Assembly (NCBI RefSeq): GCF_011008565.1
Contig: NZ_JAAIWK010000006.1
Location: 62,001-126,000 of the forward strand
Direction of reading: 5' to 3'
From: Heyndrickxia ginsengihumi
Lineage (GTDB): Bacteria > Bacillota > Bacilli > Bacillales > Bacillaceae_C
Length of the DNA: 64,000 nt
Shown here: piece by piece, positions 1 to 7,579 of the stretch
Layout: each line of letters begins with the position of its first letter
Position numbering within the stretch: the stretch's first letter is position 1
Made by a program: the position numbers and the translations under genes
The notes under the pieces: generated by a model
Databases searched by the model: none
What the model was told of the DNA's origin: nothing
The model's input: the letters and a program-made list of their open reading frames with translations, nothing else

Positions 1-388
1 CTTGATGAATCTTTTTCATATCTGCTAATATCGTATTTTTACTTACTTGAAGTGCTGATGATAAATGGTACAAAGATAATTCCTCTTGACGAACAAGAAT
101 TGTAAGTAAAATGAGATAGCCTCTCTCTTTCTCAGAGAGAAAATGGTCAAAAACACTCTCTTCCTCTAGTAATTCCGGTATTTTATTTACAATATCTATA
201 TGACAGAATAATCCTTTATTCTTTCTTTTAATACTTGGTAAATCTTTATCAGTTAACCATTGATTTGTTTTTTTTAATGTATATTCCAACTGACTCCGGG
301 TGCTATTTAATTCTGATTCAAGCATTTTCATTGTAATTCCTGGATTCGCAAATACTTCCTTTAAAAAGTAGTAGATGCGCTGCTCCAT
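1..388 (-). CDS. PRD/BglG-type transcriptional regulator, N-terminal part (cut by window edge)
   Basis: The minus strand reads open from an ATG at 388 to the window edge, about 129 codons. It is preceded by a strong GGGAGGTGAT ribosome binding site. The protein begins MEQRIYYFLKEVF and carries two helix-turn-helix-like segments: one near residues 15-45, and a second near residues 105-129 with a SSALQVSKNTILADMKK pattern. Paired HTH domains of this form open the PRD-containing, PTS-controlled activators and antiterminators (BglG, MtlR, LicR, ManR). The PRD, EIIB and EIIA domains expected further on lie outside the window, so the subclass is open. It is divergent from the kinase/aldolase pair and probably controls it together with a PTS or sugar locus beyond the edge. 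Family call is fairly secure; the inducer is unknown. Confidence 0.7.
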   Translation of the reverse strand, partial: MEQRIYYFLKEVFANPGITMKMLESELNSTRSQLEYTLKKTNQWLTDKDLPSIKRKNKGLFCHIDIVNKIPELLEEESVFDHFLSEKERGYLILLTILVRQEELSLYHLSSALQVSKNTILADMKKIHQ

Positions 389-432
389 CTTATCACCTCC
401 CTTTCTACATTATATTTATTTCATAAATTTAT

Positions 433-446
433 TGAATGCGCTTTCA
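433..446. promoter_or_regulatory. cre-like / activator half of a symmetric operator array (site 1)
   Basis: TGAATGCGCTTTCA is a near-palindrome close to the catabolite-response-element consensus. Its centre lies exactly 48.5 bp left of the centre of the 17-bp-arm palindrome at 467-509. It falls where the -35 box of a minus-strand promoter would lie (a candidate -10, TATAAT on the minus strand, is at 414-409). It may bind CcpA or the divergent PRD regulator. Confidence 0.5.
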
Positions 447-466
447 TCAAAACTTTTATAAAAAGC

Positions 467-509
467 TTTTTCTCCATTGTGATGAAATAACGATCACAAT
501 GGAGAAAAA
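467..509. promoter_or_regulatory. perfect 17-bp inverted repeat in the divergent promoter region
   Basis: The arms at 467-483 and 493-509 are exact reverse complements (17 of 17) around a 9-nt spacer. The arm begins with T and ends with A on both strands, so no U-run follows the hairpin in either direction. That argues against an intrinsic terminator. It sits midway between two divergent genes and midway between two cre-like motifs, so an operator, or an RNA hairpin in a leader, is more likely. Confidence 0.6.
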
Positions 510-529
510 ATGGATAATAAAAATTTAAA

Positions 530-568
530 TGAATGCGCAATCAAAGATTAGTTTTTATCTTCTATAAT
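530..568 (+). promoter_or_regulatory. candidate promoter with overlapping cre-like site 2
   Basis: TGAATGCGCAATCA at 530-543 nearly repeats the motif at 433-446. It overlaps the expected -35 position of a plus-strand promoter whose -10, TATAAT, is at 563-568. The leader to the kinase ATG would be about 100 nt. The -35 itself is poor, which fits an activator-dependent promoter. Confidence 0.45.
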
Positions 569-673
569 AACTATATAGCAGAATATCTATCTTTCATTCA
601 CTCCAGCCATTAGCTTTCCAACTACCTTTTATGAAATAGATAAGAAAAGTTTTTAAAGTAGGAGGTGAATTGA

Positions 674-1609
674 ATGATCTACACCGTTACATTAAACCCT
701 GCAATTGACCGTATTGTTCATATTCCCGGCGAATTAACAAGAGGACAAAATCATCGCTCTACTGCAACTTCATTTGACATCGGAGGGAAAGCAACACATG
801 TTTCCGTTGTATTATCTTCATTAAATATTGCCAATATCGCTACTGGATTTATGGGCGAAGGACGTCAAGATGTACTGATTGACCTTTTAGAAAAGAAAGA
901 AGTATGTCATGATTTTCTCACCTTGCCTAATGAGGAAGTAAGAGAAAGCATTGTGATTGTAGATGAAACGAACAAAGGAAGTTATATGATCACAGAAAAA
1001 GGCCCGAACGTGTCTCCAAACATGCTCCAACAGTTTAAAGAAAAGTTGCAAACGACCATTCAGAAGAATGATATTGTTGTGTTTGCTGGAAATCCTTCAA
1101 CACAAATGGACCCAAAAGATTATCGCGAAGTACTTGAAATGATAAAAAGTAAACATTGCCGATTAGTTGTTGATGCTTCCGATCGCTATTTGCAAGAAGC
1201 GCTCGCGGTTAAACCATATCTTTTAAAGCCAAATCAATATGAATTTAAAGAATTAATTGGAAAACCTCTAAATACTTTAGAAGATTATATTCATGCAGCT
1301 TTTCATTTTATGTGTGATGACATTGAATATTTCTTTATTTCATTAGGAAAAGAAGGATCACTGCTTTTACACCATCAAGAGATTTATCACATTATTCCTC
1401 CTACTGTCAAACAGGTAAACGATACTGGCTGTGGAGATGTCTTTATTGGAGGACTCGTCTACAGCATCGCTCAGAAATTTTCAGTAGAAAAAATGTGCCG
1501 GTTCGCCACTGCTATAAGTGCATCAAAAGCTACTCAGCACTCTAGTTCTGATTTTGAGTTAGAGCAAGTGCAAGCTTTAATGGAAAAGGTTAAAGTGAAC
1601 CAACTTTAA
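674..1609 (+). CDS. PfkB-family phosphosugar kinase (1-phosphofructokinase / tagatose-6-phosphate kinase type)
   Basis: This 311-aa protein belongs to the FruK/LacC branch of PfkB kinases, which phosphorylate a ketose phosphate at the free primary hydroxyl with ATP. The N-terminus MIYTVTLNPAIDRIV is typical of the branch. The first glycine motif is FDIGGKATHVSVVL (near 35-47) instead of the usual GGKGxNV. The C-terminal anion-hole and catalytic-base motif is DTGCGD at 250-255, with Asp255 the likely base; the common form is DTGAGD. An AGGAGGTGAATTGA ribosome site precedes the ATG. The class II aldolase starts 14 nt after the stop, so the two form one operon: phosphorylate, then cleave. The substrate is not identifiable, and the altered GGKA motif hints at a divergent sugar. 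Confidence 0.75.
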   Translation: MIYTVTLNPAIDRIVHIPGELTRGQNHRSTATSFDIGGKATHVSVVLSSLNIANIATGFMGEGRQDVLIDLLEKKEVCHDFLTLPNEEVRESIVIVDETNKGSYMITEKGPNVSPNMLQQFKEKLQTTIQKNDIVVFAGNPSTQMDPKDYREVLEMIKSKHCRLVVDASDRYLQEALAVKPYLLKPNQYEFKELIGKPLNTLEDYIHAAFHFMCDDIEYFFISLGKEGSLLLHHQEIYHIIPPTVKQVNDTGCGDVFIGGLVYSIAQKFSVEKMCRFATAISASKATQHSSSDFELEQVQALMEKVKVNQL

Positions 1610-1623
1610 AAGGAGGAATCGTT

Positions 1624-2241
1624 ATGCTCTATCAACAAGAGCGCCAAGATGTATGTGAAGTTACAAAAATGATGTTTAATCGTTTTGTGACAAATGCCGC
1701 TGGTGGCAATATTAGCGTTAAAATCAATCATGAACATTTTATTATGACCCCTACTTTAATGGCTCAGCAAAAATTTTGCGACTTATCGCCTGATGATATT
1801 CTCGTTTTAACTCGTGACGGCGAAATCATTGAAGGAAAAGGAAATATTACCCGGGAATTTAACATGCATATAGGCACATACGATACGTTGCCAAATGCAC
1901 AAGCTATTATTCATGCCCACCCAAAAGAATTAATGGTATTTGCTTCCTTAGGGCTTGAAGTGTCTCATTTGACAGAAAGCACGCGAAAACTTGGAGAAGT
2001 TAAAACACTTCCATACGCTCCGGCTACATCAATGGAACTTGCCGAAGTTGTTAAAACATATATGCGTTCGAGAAAAAGCGATATACCTGTAGCAACATTA
2101 TTAAGAGAGCATGGAGTATTAATTGCCGATACATCCTTGCGCAAAGCATACGATATGTTGGAACGTTTAGAATATGAGGCCTACGTTAATTTTCAAGCTG
2201 CTGTCATTGGGGCGCTCGGTTTATACAAAGGAGAAAAATGA
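1624..2241 (+). CDS. class II aldolase/adducin-family sugar-phosphate aldolase
   Basis: This 205-aa protein has the FucA/AraD/RhaD fold and probably splits a ketose phosphate into dihydroxyacetone phosphate and an aldehyde. The zinc site is complete: His97 and His99 in HAHP, and His163 in REHGVLI. Glu78 in TREFNMH sits where the catalytic Glu of FucA lies. The phosphate/substrate loop NAAGGNIS is at about 24-31. An AAAGGAGG site precedes the ATG, and the gene is co-transcribed with the upstream kinase and followed by a terminator. Length fits the family (about 205-230 aa). It differs from the second aldolase of this window (52605-53291), so it probably serves another sugar. Confidence 0.78.
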   Translation: MLYQQERQDVCEVTKMMFNRFVTNAAGGNISVKINHEHFIMTPTLMAQQKFCDLSPDDILVLTRDGEIIEGKGNITREFNMHIGTYDTLPNAQAIIHAHPKELMVFASLGLEVSHLTESTRKLGEVKTLPYAPATSMELAEVVKTYMRSRKSDIPVATLLREHGVLIADTSLRKAYDMLERLEYEAYVNFQAAVIGALGLYKGEK

Positions 2242-2272
2242 TCGGTTTTCTATAACATTATATATTTTTAAC

Positions 2273-2307
2273 AACTGTTGAAAGCTGTTAGAATCAACAG
2301 TTTTTTT
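2273..2307 (+). terminator. intrinsic terminator of the kinase/aldolase operon
   Basis: A perfect 9-bp stem (AACTGTTGA at 2273-2281 with TCAACAGTT at 2294-2302) is followed by a run of T. Confidence 0.8.
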
Positions 2308-2604
2308 AATTCCTTTAATAATGAACGATTGATTTAAAAGATTAGTCTAACTCCCTACTGAAAGCATTGCTATTTCATATTGCCAACATCATTCTATTAT
2401 CCTACTTTTTTAGTTTCGCTCCTCACTTAGGACTATATAAATACTAGTAATCATTCATCATTTTTCTATTATTCCAATAATATGCCATTATATGACAAAA
2501 TTAGTGGCAATTTCATGATATGATCATTCGAAATATTTAAATCTAATAGTTAAAGGCTTTTATAGATGCCTTTTCTATTAGTTAATCTACTAGGAGGGAT
2601 AAAT

Positions 2605-3798
2605 ATGCATGATTTTATGAAGAAAATAGCATACTGTGTTGCTGCTAGTTTAATTGCTTTATTTGGCATAATAGGCATAACAACATCTGCTAGCGCCAAA
2701 ACGAATACTTCATCAGCTCAAATAAGTAATTGGAAAGCTCATGACCCGATTCATGCTAAACATATTAGCAGTGGGATTAAACTTTTTACTTTTGCTTCTA
2801 TTTATTCACCTTCACAAATAAAACAAGCGTATGGAATTGATAAACTAAATAAGACAGGAGCTGGTGCGACAATTGCCCTTGTTGAAGCCTACGGAAGTCC
2901 TACTATCAAAAACGATTTAAAAACATTTAATGAGAGATTTGATCTTCCCAATACCAATATTAATGTAGTTTATCCAAGCGGCAAACCTAAAACTGACGGA
3001 GGCTGGGCGCTTGAAACAGCACTGGATGTTGAATGGGCACATGCTCTCGCCCCAAAAGCAAATATTATGGTAGTTTCTGCAAAATCAGCTTCAATCAATG
3101 ATTTATTAAAAGCAGAAGATTATGCTACTAACCACGGGGCCACTATCGTTTCCAACAGTTGGGGAGGATCTGAATTTTCCTCAGAAACTTCTTACGATAA
3201 TCACTTTAATCATTCTGGTATTACATATTTAGCCTCTTCTGGCGATAATGGTCAAGGAAGTTCATGGCCAGCATCCTCGCCAAATGTAGTCTCTGTAGGA
3301 GGCACAACATTAACAGTAAAAAGTACAGGTGAGTATGGCAGTGAAACCGCATGGTCCGGGTCAGGCGGTGAACTAAGTCAATACGAAGGAAGGCCCACTT
3401 ACCAGTCTAATTGGACAAGTATTCTCGGATCAAAGCGCGGCATTCCTGACGTTGCCTTTGATGCCGATCCAAACACAGGTGTATATGTGTATAGCAGTAC
3501 AGCAGAAAATGGCCAAACAGGATGGTTTCAAGTCGGAGGAACGAGTTTTAGCGCTCCAGCTTGGGGAGCACTCATTGCCCTAGCTAATGAAGGAAGAACC
3601 CAATCATTATCAAGTAAAGATGTATTAAAAACTATTTATAGCACCGCTGGAAAAACTGGCAGTAAGGGATATAAAACAAACTTTCATGATATCGTATCTG
3701 GAAGCAATGGATATACTGCTAATGCTGGATATGATGTTGTAACTGGCATTGGCAGTCCAATTGCAAACAAGTTTATTACTACTTTAAATGACAAATAA
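2605..3798 (+). CDS. secreted sedolisin-type (S53) serine-carboxyl peptidase
   Basis: This 397-aa exported protease starts at the ATG at 2605, which follows TAGGAGGGATAAAT; an in-frame ATG at 2566 lacks such a site. Residues 1-32 form a Sec signal peptide ending in ASA. The sedolisin triad is recognisable: Glu137 and Asp141 in ALETALD with the family's four-residue spacing, and Ser314 in GGTSFSAP. An Asp in SSGDNG near 214 is the probable oxyanion residue. The C-terminal calcium-site pattern, FHDIVSGSNG followed by GYDVVTGIGSP, is also that of S53 rather than S8. The long pro-kumamolisin propeptide is absent, with only about 50 residues between signal and catalytic core. It is monocistronic, with a strong bidirectional terminator downstream. 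Members of this family are often acid-active; that is not shown here. Confidence 0.85.
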   Translation: MHDFMKKIAYCVAASLIALFGIIGITTSASAKTNTSSAQISNWKAHDPIHAKHISSGIKLFTFASIYSPSQIKQAYGIDKLNKTGAGATIALVEAYGSPTIKNDLKTFNERFDLPNTNINVVYPSGKPKTDGGWALETALDVEWAHALAPKANIMVVSAKSASINDLLKAEDYATNHGATIVSNSWGGSEFSSETSYDNHFNHSGITYLASSGDNGQGSSWPASSPNVVSVGGTTLTVKSTGEYGSETAWSGSGGELSQYEGRPTYQSNWTSILGSKRGIPDVAFDADPNTGVYVYSSTAENGQTGWFQVGGTSFSAPAWGALIALANEGRTQSLSSKDVLKTIYSTAGKTGSKGYKTNFHDIVSGSNGYTANAGYDVVTGIGSPIANKFITTLNDK

Positions 3799-3811
3799 TA
3801 TAATAGATTAT

Positions 3812-3860
3812 ATTAATGAAAAAAACGTGGACACATTTAGTCCACGTTTTTTTCATTAAT
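3812..3860. terminator. bidirectional terminator between the protease and yidA
   Basis: Arms at 3812-3832 and 3840-3860 are a perfect 21-bp inverted repeat around a 7-nt loop. The A-run and T-run flanking the GC core (ACGTGGAC/GTCCACGT) give a U-tract in both directions. It serves the convergent genes on either side. Confidence 0.9.
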
Positions 3861-3861
3861 A

Positions 3862-4674
3862 TTATTTTGCGAACACAAGCTCATTTATCGCATAAGCAAC
3901 ACCATGCTCATTATTTGTACGAGTTTGGAAATTAGCGATTTCTTTTACTTTCTGTACTGCATTTCCCATCGCCACACCACAACCTGCAAATTCGATCATT
4001 GTCAGATCATTTTCATTATCGCCGATAGACATTACTTCTTCTTGCTGAATACCAAGAAATTCAGCTAATTGCCGCACTGCATTTCCTTTGCTTGCTTGAG
4101 GATGAAGAATTTCATAATAATACGGTGCACTTCTGACTAATGTATATTTTTGTTTTACATCCTCGGGAATTGATTCAATTGTCTTGTTTAACTTTTCTGG
4201 CTCGTCAATATACATTGCTTTCGGAATCACGATATTTTCCGAAAGCTCATTTAGTGTACAAAAACGCAAAGGTACTTGCGTTAAATACGATTCTAAAACC
4301 GTATATTTGCTTATATCTCGATTTGGGGTATACAAACGTTCCGTATCGAAAAAATGCATAGGGGTCTGTAATTGCAAGCTAAGTGCATATAATTCCTTTA
4401 CATCCTGATAACGAATCGATAATTCCGATACAACCTCATTTGTATATGTATTCTGGACAAGCGCTCCATTATAAGCAATGACATAATCTTCTTCCTCATT
4501 TAATTGTAAATCTTCTAAATAGCGGCGAACGCCCCCTAAAGGTCGGCCTGTACAGAGAACAATTTTTACCCCATTCGCTTTTGCCTTCTGTAATGCATGC
4601 CGAACTTCAGCTGTTACTTCATGATGATCGTTTAATAACGTCCCATCCATATCAATGGCGATTAATTTGTACAT
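3862..4674 (-). CDS. yidA: HAD-superfamily (Cof-type) sugar phosphatase, YidA-like
   Basis: This 270-aa HAD type IIB phosphatase likely dephosphorylates small sugar phosphates in the cytoplasm. The start is the ATG at 4674, preceded by AAAGGAGAG; the frame extends 17 codons upstream without a site. Motif I is DMDGTLLND (nucleophile and acid Asp), motif II is CTGRP, and motif IV is GDNENDLTMIE. The stretches AYNGALVQ and LYTPNRDISKYTV match YidA closely. Length is typical. It stands alone between a bidirectional terminator and an intergenic region. Confidence 0.85.
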   Translation of the reverse strand: MYKLIAIDMDGTLLNDHHEVTAEVRHALQKAKANGVKIVLCTGRPLGGVRRYLEDLQLNEEEDYVIAYNGALVQNTYTNEVVSELSIRYQDVKELYALSLQLQTPMHFFDTERLYTPNRDISKYTVLESYLTQVPLRFCTLNELSENIVIPKAMYIDEPEKLNKTIESIPEDVKQKYTLVRSAPYYYEILHPQASKGNAVRQLAEFLGIQQEEVMSIGDNENDLTMIEFAGCGVAMGNAVQKVKEIANFQTRTNNEHGVAYAINELVFAK

Positions 4675-4996
4675 AATAACTCTCCTTTCTAATCGTGTTG
4701 CAACTTTATTTTTTAATTTAATCATAATATAGATAAACGAATAATTCTATTTGTTCATATTCAGTTCATAAAGATGTTTTATTCTTTACTCTGTAATCAG
4801 TATTGAAGTAAGCATTAAAAATGAAGTATATTATACAGGTTAATCAATTAAGAATCCTTTATGCGAATACTATTTTTTTCAGGAAATAGCTTTTCGCTAA
4901 TAGTTAATTTCTGTTAATACTTTGCTATCATAAAAAAAGAGTAGCCGTTAGAGAATGATAGAATAGCTTATAAATATCAATTGGCTTTTTCTACAA
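4675..4996. other. intergenic, no gene seen
   Basis: AT-rich spacer between yidA and the repeat copy upstream of the two-component system. It presumably holds the yidA promoter. No open frame or convincing structure was found. Confidence 0.5.
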
Positions 4997-5130
4997 GAGA
5001 CTGGAACAAAAGTATGCTAAGGAAAGAAAAACCGAATATTGCGCTCCAGAAATATACATTAGGAGTCTACGGAGCTGATTTGTGCAATGTTTGTCTTTAT
5101 CTAACCACTTTTAGGTTTTGTCCCAGCCTC
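4997..5130 (+). repeat. small interspersed repeat, copy A (about 134 bp, internally shorter)
   Basis: It aligns with the reverse complement of 6959-7150 over nearly its whole length but lacks a middle block of about 55 bp. The ends are imperfect inverted repeats: GAGACTGGAAC at the left, and GTCCCAGCCTC at the right, whose complement is GAGGCTGGGAC. This gives a non-coding, MITE-like or RNA-hairpin-like appearance. It lies just upstream of the response regulator and may contribute to its leader. Confidence 0.75.
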
Positions 5131-5193
5131 TTTACGAAAACAGCTGATCAATTCTTTATGACATCATACATTTTGTAAAAAGGATGAGAGACA

Positions 5194-5874
5194 ATGGCAA
5201 AAATATTAGTTGTAGATGATGATCCACATATTCGTGAATTAGTTCGCGTCTTCTTAACAAAAGAGGGATTCAATGTTCTTGAAGCTTCAGATGGCAAGTC
5301 AGCGTTAACATTATTAGAATCCGAAAAAGTAGATTTGATCATTCTTGATATTATGATGCCAAACATGGATGGTTGGGAATTATGCCGTGAGCTCAGAACT
5401 TATTATTCTGATTTACTTCCAATATTAATGTTGACAGCTAAGGGAGAAACGGGACAAAAAGTAAAAGGCTTTGAGCTCGGAACAGATGACTATATGGTAA
5501 AACCATTTGAACCGGCTGAATTGATTGCCCGTGTTAAAGCATTACTAAAACGGTACCATATAAATGTGTCAAATAAAGTAAATATTGGAAGTATTGAACT
5601 CAATCGCTCGACATACCAAGTATTTGACGGAGAGCATGAGATCACTTTGCCACTCAAAGAATTTGAACTTTTATTTAAACTTGCGGAACACCCAGGAAAG
5701 ACTTTTTCAAGGGAACAGCTGATTGAAGATATATGGGGATATGACTATGAAGGAGATGAAAGAACGGTCGACGTCCATATTAAAAGGCTTCGTCACCGTT
5801 TTACAAATGATAACTGCCCATTTAAAATTACAACGATCCGCGGTCTCGGTTATCGTTTAGAGGTAAATAAATGA
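5194..5874 (+). CDS. OmpR/PhoB-family response regulator
   Basis: This 226-aa two-domain DNA-binding regulator has an N-terminal receiver domain (1-115). The acidic pocket is DDD at 8-10, the phospho-acceptor is Asp52 (LIILDIMMP), and the conserved Lys is Lys103 (MVKPFEP). The C-terminal winged helix spans about 128-225, with GYDYEGDERTVDVHIKRLR as recognition helix and GLGYRLE at the wing. An AAAAGGATGAG site precedes the ATG. The kinase gene overlaps by 4 nt, so the two are translationally coupled. Signal and targets cannot be told from sequence, and no efflux or porin gene is adjacent. Confidence 0.92.
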   Translation: MAKILVVDDDPHIRELVRVFLTKEGFNVLEASDGKSALTLLESEKVDLIILDIMMPNMDGWELCRELRTYYSDLLPILMLTAKGETGQKVKGFELGTDDYMVKPFEPAELIARVKALLKRYHINVSNKVNIGSIELNRSTYQVFDGEHEITLPLKEFELLFKLAEHPGKTFSREQLIEDIWGYDYEGDERTVDVHIKRLRHRFTNDNCPFKITTIRGLGYRLEVNK

Positions 5875-6941
5875 GGAGGGGAAATAACATTGTAAAGCGG
5901 ATTGTTTGGGCTTTAGCCGTGCTCACTCTATTATGTTTATGCTGGTCTTTCGCTTATCTCATCACTACATGGTGTTTTCATCACATTGGGATACATGTTT
6001 CCGGATTGTTAAAACAATTAACCATTTCTCTGATTGGATTCATTTTATTTGGTTTTATCATGTATGGGGTATCACGAATCGGACGTTTTCAAGAAAAACA
6101 AGCTGAGTTTTTCCGCCCTTTAATCACGGCAATGGAAAATATGGCCCAAGGAAATTTTAATATCGATCTATCCTATTACTCAGAACAAAATCCATCTCAA
6201 GAGCATCCATTAGGTGAGATTGTCGAAAGCATTAAACATATGGCCGATGAACTTAGAGAAATGGAACAAATGCGTCAAGAATTTATTTCAAACGTATCCC
6301 ATGAAATCCAATCTCCATTGACATCGATTAGAGGTTTTGCAATTGCTTTACAAAATAACCAATTGTCAAAAGATGAACGGTCCCATTATTTGCAAATTAT
6401 CGAGACAGAAACGATGCGGCTATCAAAGCTTAGTGAAAATTTATTAAAGCTCACTTCACTAGAGTCTGATCATCCCCCATTTGAGCCTAAAAACTATCGC
6501 TTAGATCAGCAATTACGGCGAGTCATCCTTGCATGCGAGCCGCAATGGACCAACAAGAATATTGATATGGATGTTTCGTTAAGTAAAACAATCATAAATG
6601 CTGATGAAGAACTAATGGACCAAGTTTGGATCAACTTAATCCATAATAGTATTAAATTTACACCTGAAGATGGAACAATCAGTATTCTTATCAACCAAGA
6701 TGATGAAAAGGTTTCAGTTAATATTAAAGATACTGGTATCGGAATGGCAAAAGAAATTCAAATGCATATTTTTGAACGTTTTTATAAAGCCGATCAATCA
6801 AGAAACCGTACATCTGGCGGAAGCGGATTAGGACTCTCAATTGTTAAGAAAATTATTGAAATGCATCATGGTACAATTCAGGTCGCTAGCGAGCCAGGAA
6901 ATGGAACGGAGTTTACAGTAACTCTACCAAAACATGAATGA
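5871..6941 (+). CDS. membrane sensor histidine kinase
   Basis: This 356-aa partner of the preceding regulator has two membrane segments (about 10-32 and 47-67) with only a short external loop of about 15 residues. It therefore probably senses a membrane-borne or intramembrane signal. A HAMP-like linker spans about 68-125. The phospho-acceptor is His144 in VSHEIQSPLTSI. The ATP domain has the N box (WINLIHNSIKFT), G1 (DTGIGM) and G2 (GGSGLGLS). The ATG overlaps the regulator's stop. A GGAGGGG stretch lies just inside the frame, but no alternative ATG, GTG or TTG follows it in frame, so the ATG at 5871 is kept. Confidence 0.9.
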   Translation: MRRGNNIVKRIVWALAVLTLLCLCWSFAYLITTWCFHHIGIHVSGLLKQLTISLIGFILFGFIMYGVSRIGRFQEKQAEFFRPLITAMENMAQGNFNIDLSYYSEQNPSQEHPLGEIVESIKHMADELREMEQMRQEFISNVSHEIQSPLTSIRGFAIALQNNQLSKDERSHYLQIIETETMRLSKLSENLLKLTSLESDHPPFEPKNYRLDQQLRRVILACEPQWTNKNIDMDVSLSKTIINADEELMDQVWINLIHNSIKFTPEDGTISILINQDDEKVSVNIKDTGIGMAKEIQMHIFERFYKADQSRNRTSGGSGLGLSIVKKIIEMHHGTIQVASEPGNGTEFTVTLPKHE

Positions 6942-6958
6942 TACTAATATTGGTTCAT

Positions 6959-7150
6959 GAGGCTAAGACAAAACTTAAAAGTGGTTAAATAAAGACGAAC
7001 TTTGCACAAATCAGCTCTGGAAATATACGTAGACTCCTGCGGGAGGAGAGGCTCACCAGCCGGCCCATGGAAAGCGAAATATATTTCCGGAGCAGGGTTG
7101 GAACGCAATATTCGGGTTTTCTTTCACTAATATACTTTTCTCCCAGCCTC
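6959..7150 (-). repeat. small interspersed repeat, copy B (about 192 bp, inverted relative to copy A)
   Basis: The reverse complement aligns with 4997-5130. Shared blocks include the AACCACTTTTA stretch, CAGAGCTGATTTGTGCAA-like sequence, and ACCCGAATATTGCG. Copy B keeps a middle GC-rich block (about 7035-7090, GCGGGAGGAGAGGC and GGAAAGCGAA) missing from A. Termini GAGGCT and CAGCCTC are inverted. The two copies bracket the two-component operon. Confidence 0.75.
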
Positions 7151-7201
7151 ATTACACATGAATCCTATAAATCAGACTCATTAATGGAAGTGATCTTCTT
7201 A

Positions 7202-7579
7202 TTATTTAATACATAATGGTTTAAGCTGATCCATTATCGTTTCAAAGGAGGCATCAGCCTGTATTAATGCTGCTGTTGTATACGCTCCTTCAACAACAGC
7301 AGCATCTATTAAATAAATTGTTTTGTCGGTCATTTCAATAGCCATTTCTAAATTTATTTTTGCACTGCCTAAATCGTAGAAAGCAAAAATTTTATCAGCA
7401 TCGTTTTCTACAATTGCCGTATGGATTGCTTCAAAGCTTGTACCAATAGCTCCTTCCTCGATTCCACCTGCATAAGTAATCTCCACTTCTTTTGCCACTT
7501 CTGCCAATAAAGCTTCCAATCCCGCTGCCAATTCTTTAACATGTGAAACAATGACGATTCCAAACCTTTTTTTACTCAT
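7202..7579 (-). CDS. dhaM: PTS-dependent dihydroxyacetone kinase phosphotransferase subunit DhaM
   Basis: This 125-aa EIIA-Man-fold protein relays phosphate from HPr to the ADP bound in DhaL. The acceptor is His13 in IVIVSHVKELAAGL. This is the short single-domain form typical of Firmicutes, without the HPr and EI-like extensions of the E. coli protein. The ATG overlaps the dhaL stop by one base. Last gene of the dhaK-dhaL-dhaM operon. Confidence 0.9.
   Translation of the reverse strand: MSKKRFGIVIVSHVKELAAGLEALLAEVAKEVEITYAGGIEEGAIGTSFEAIHTAIVENDADKIFAFYDLGSAKINLEMAIEMTDKTIYLIDAAVVEGAYTTAALIQADASFETIMDQLKPLCIK

Noticed and set aside
467-509. Reading the 17-bp palindrome as an intrinsic terminator
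   Set aside because: On both strands the T-run is 5' and the A-run 3' of the stem, so there is no U-tract after the hairpin, and it lies between divergent genes.
4981-5178. 65-codon frame upstream of the response regulator
   Set aside because: Lies almost wholly inside repeat copy A, and the inverted copy B does not keep it open.
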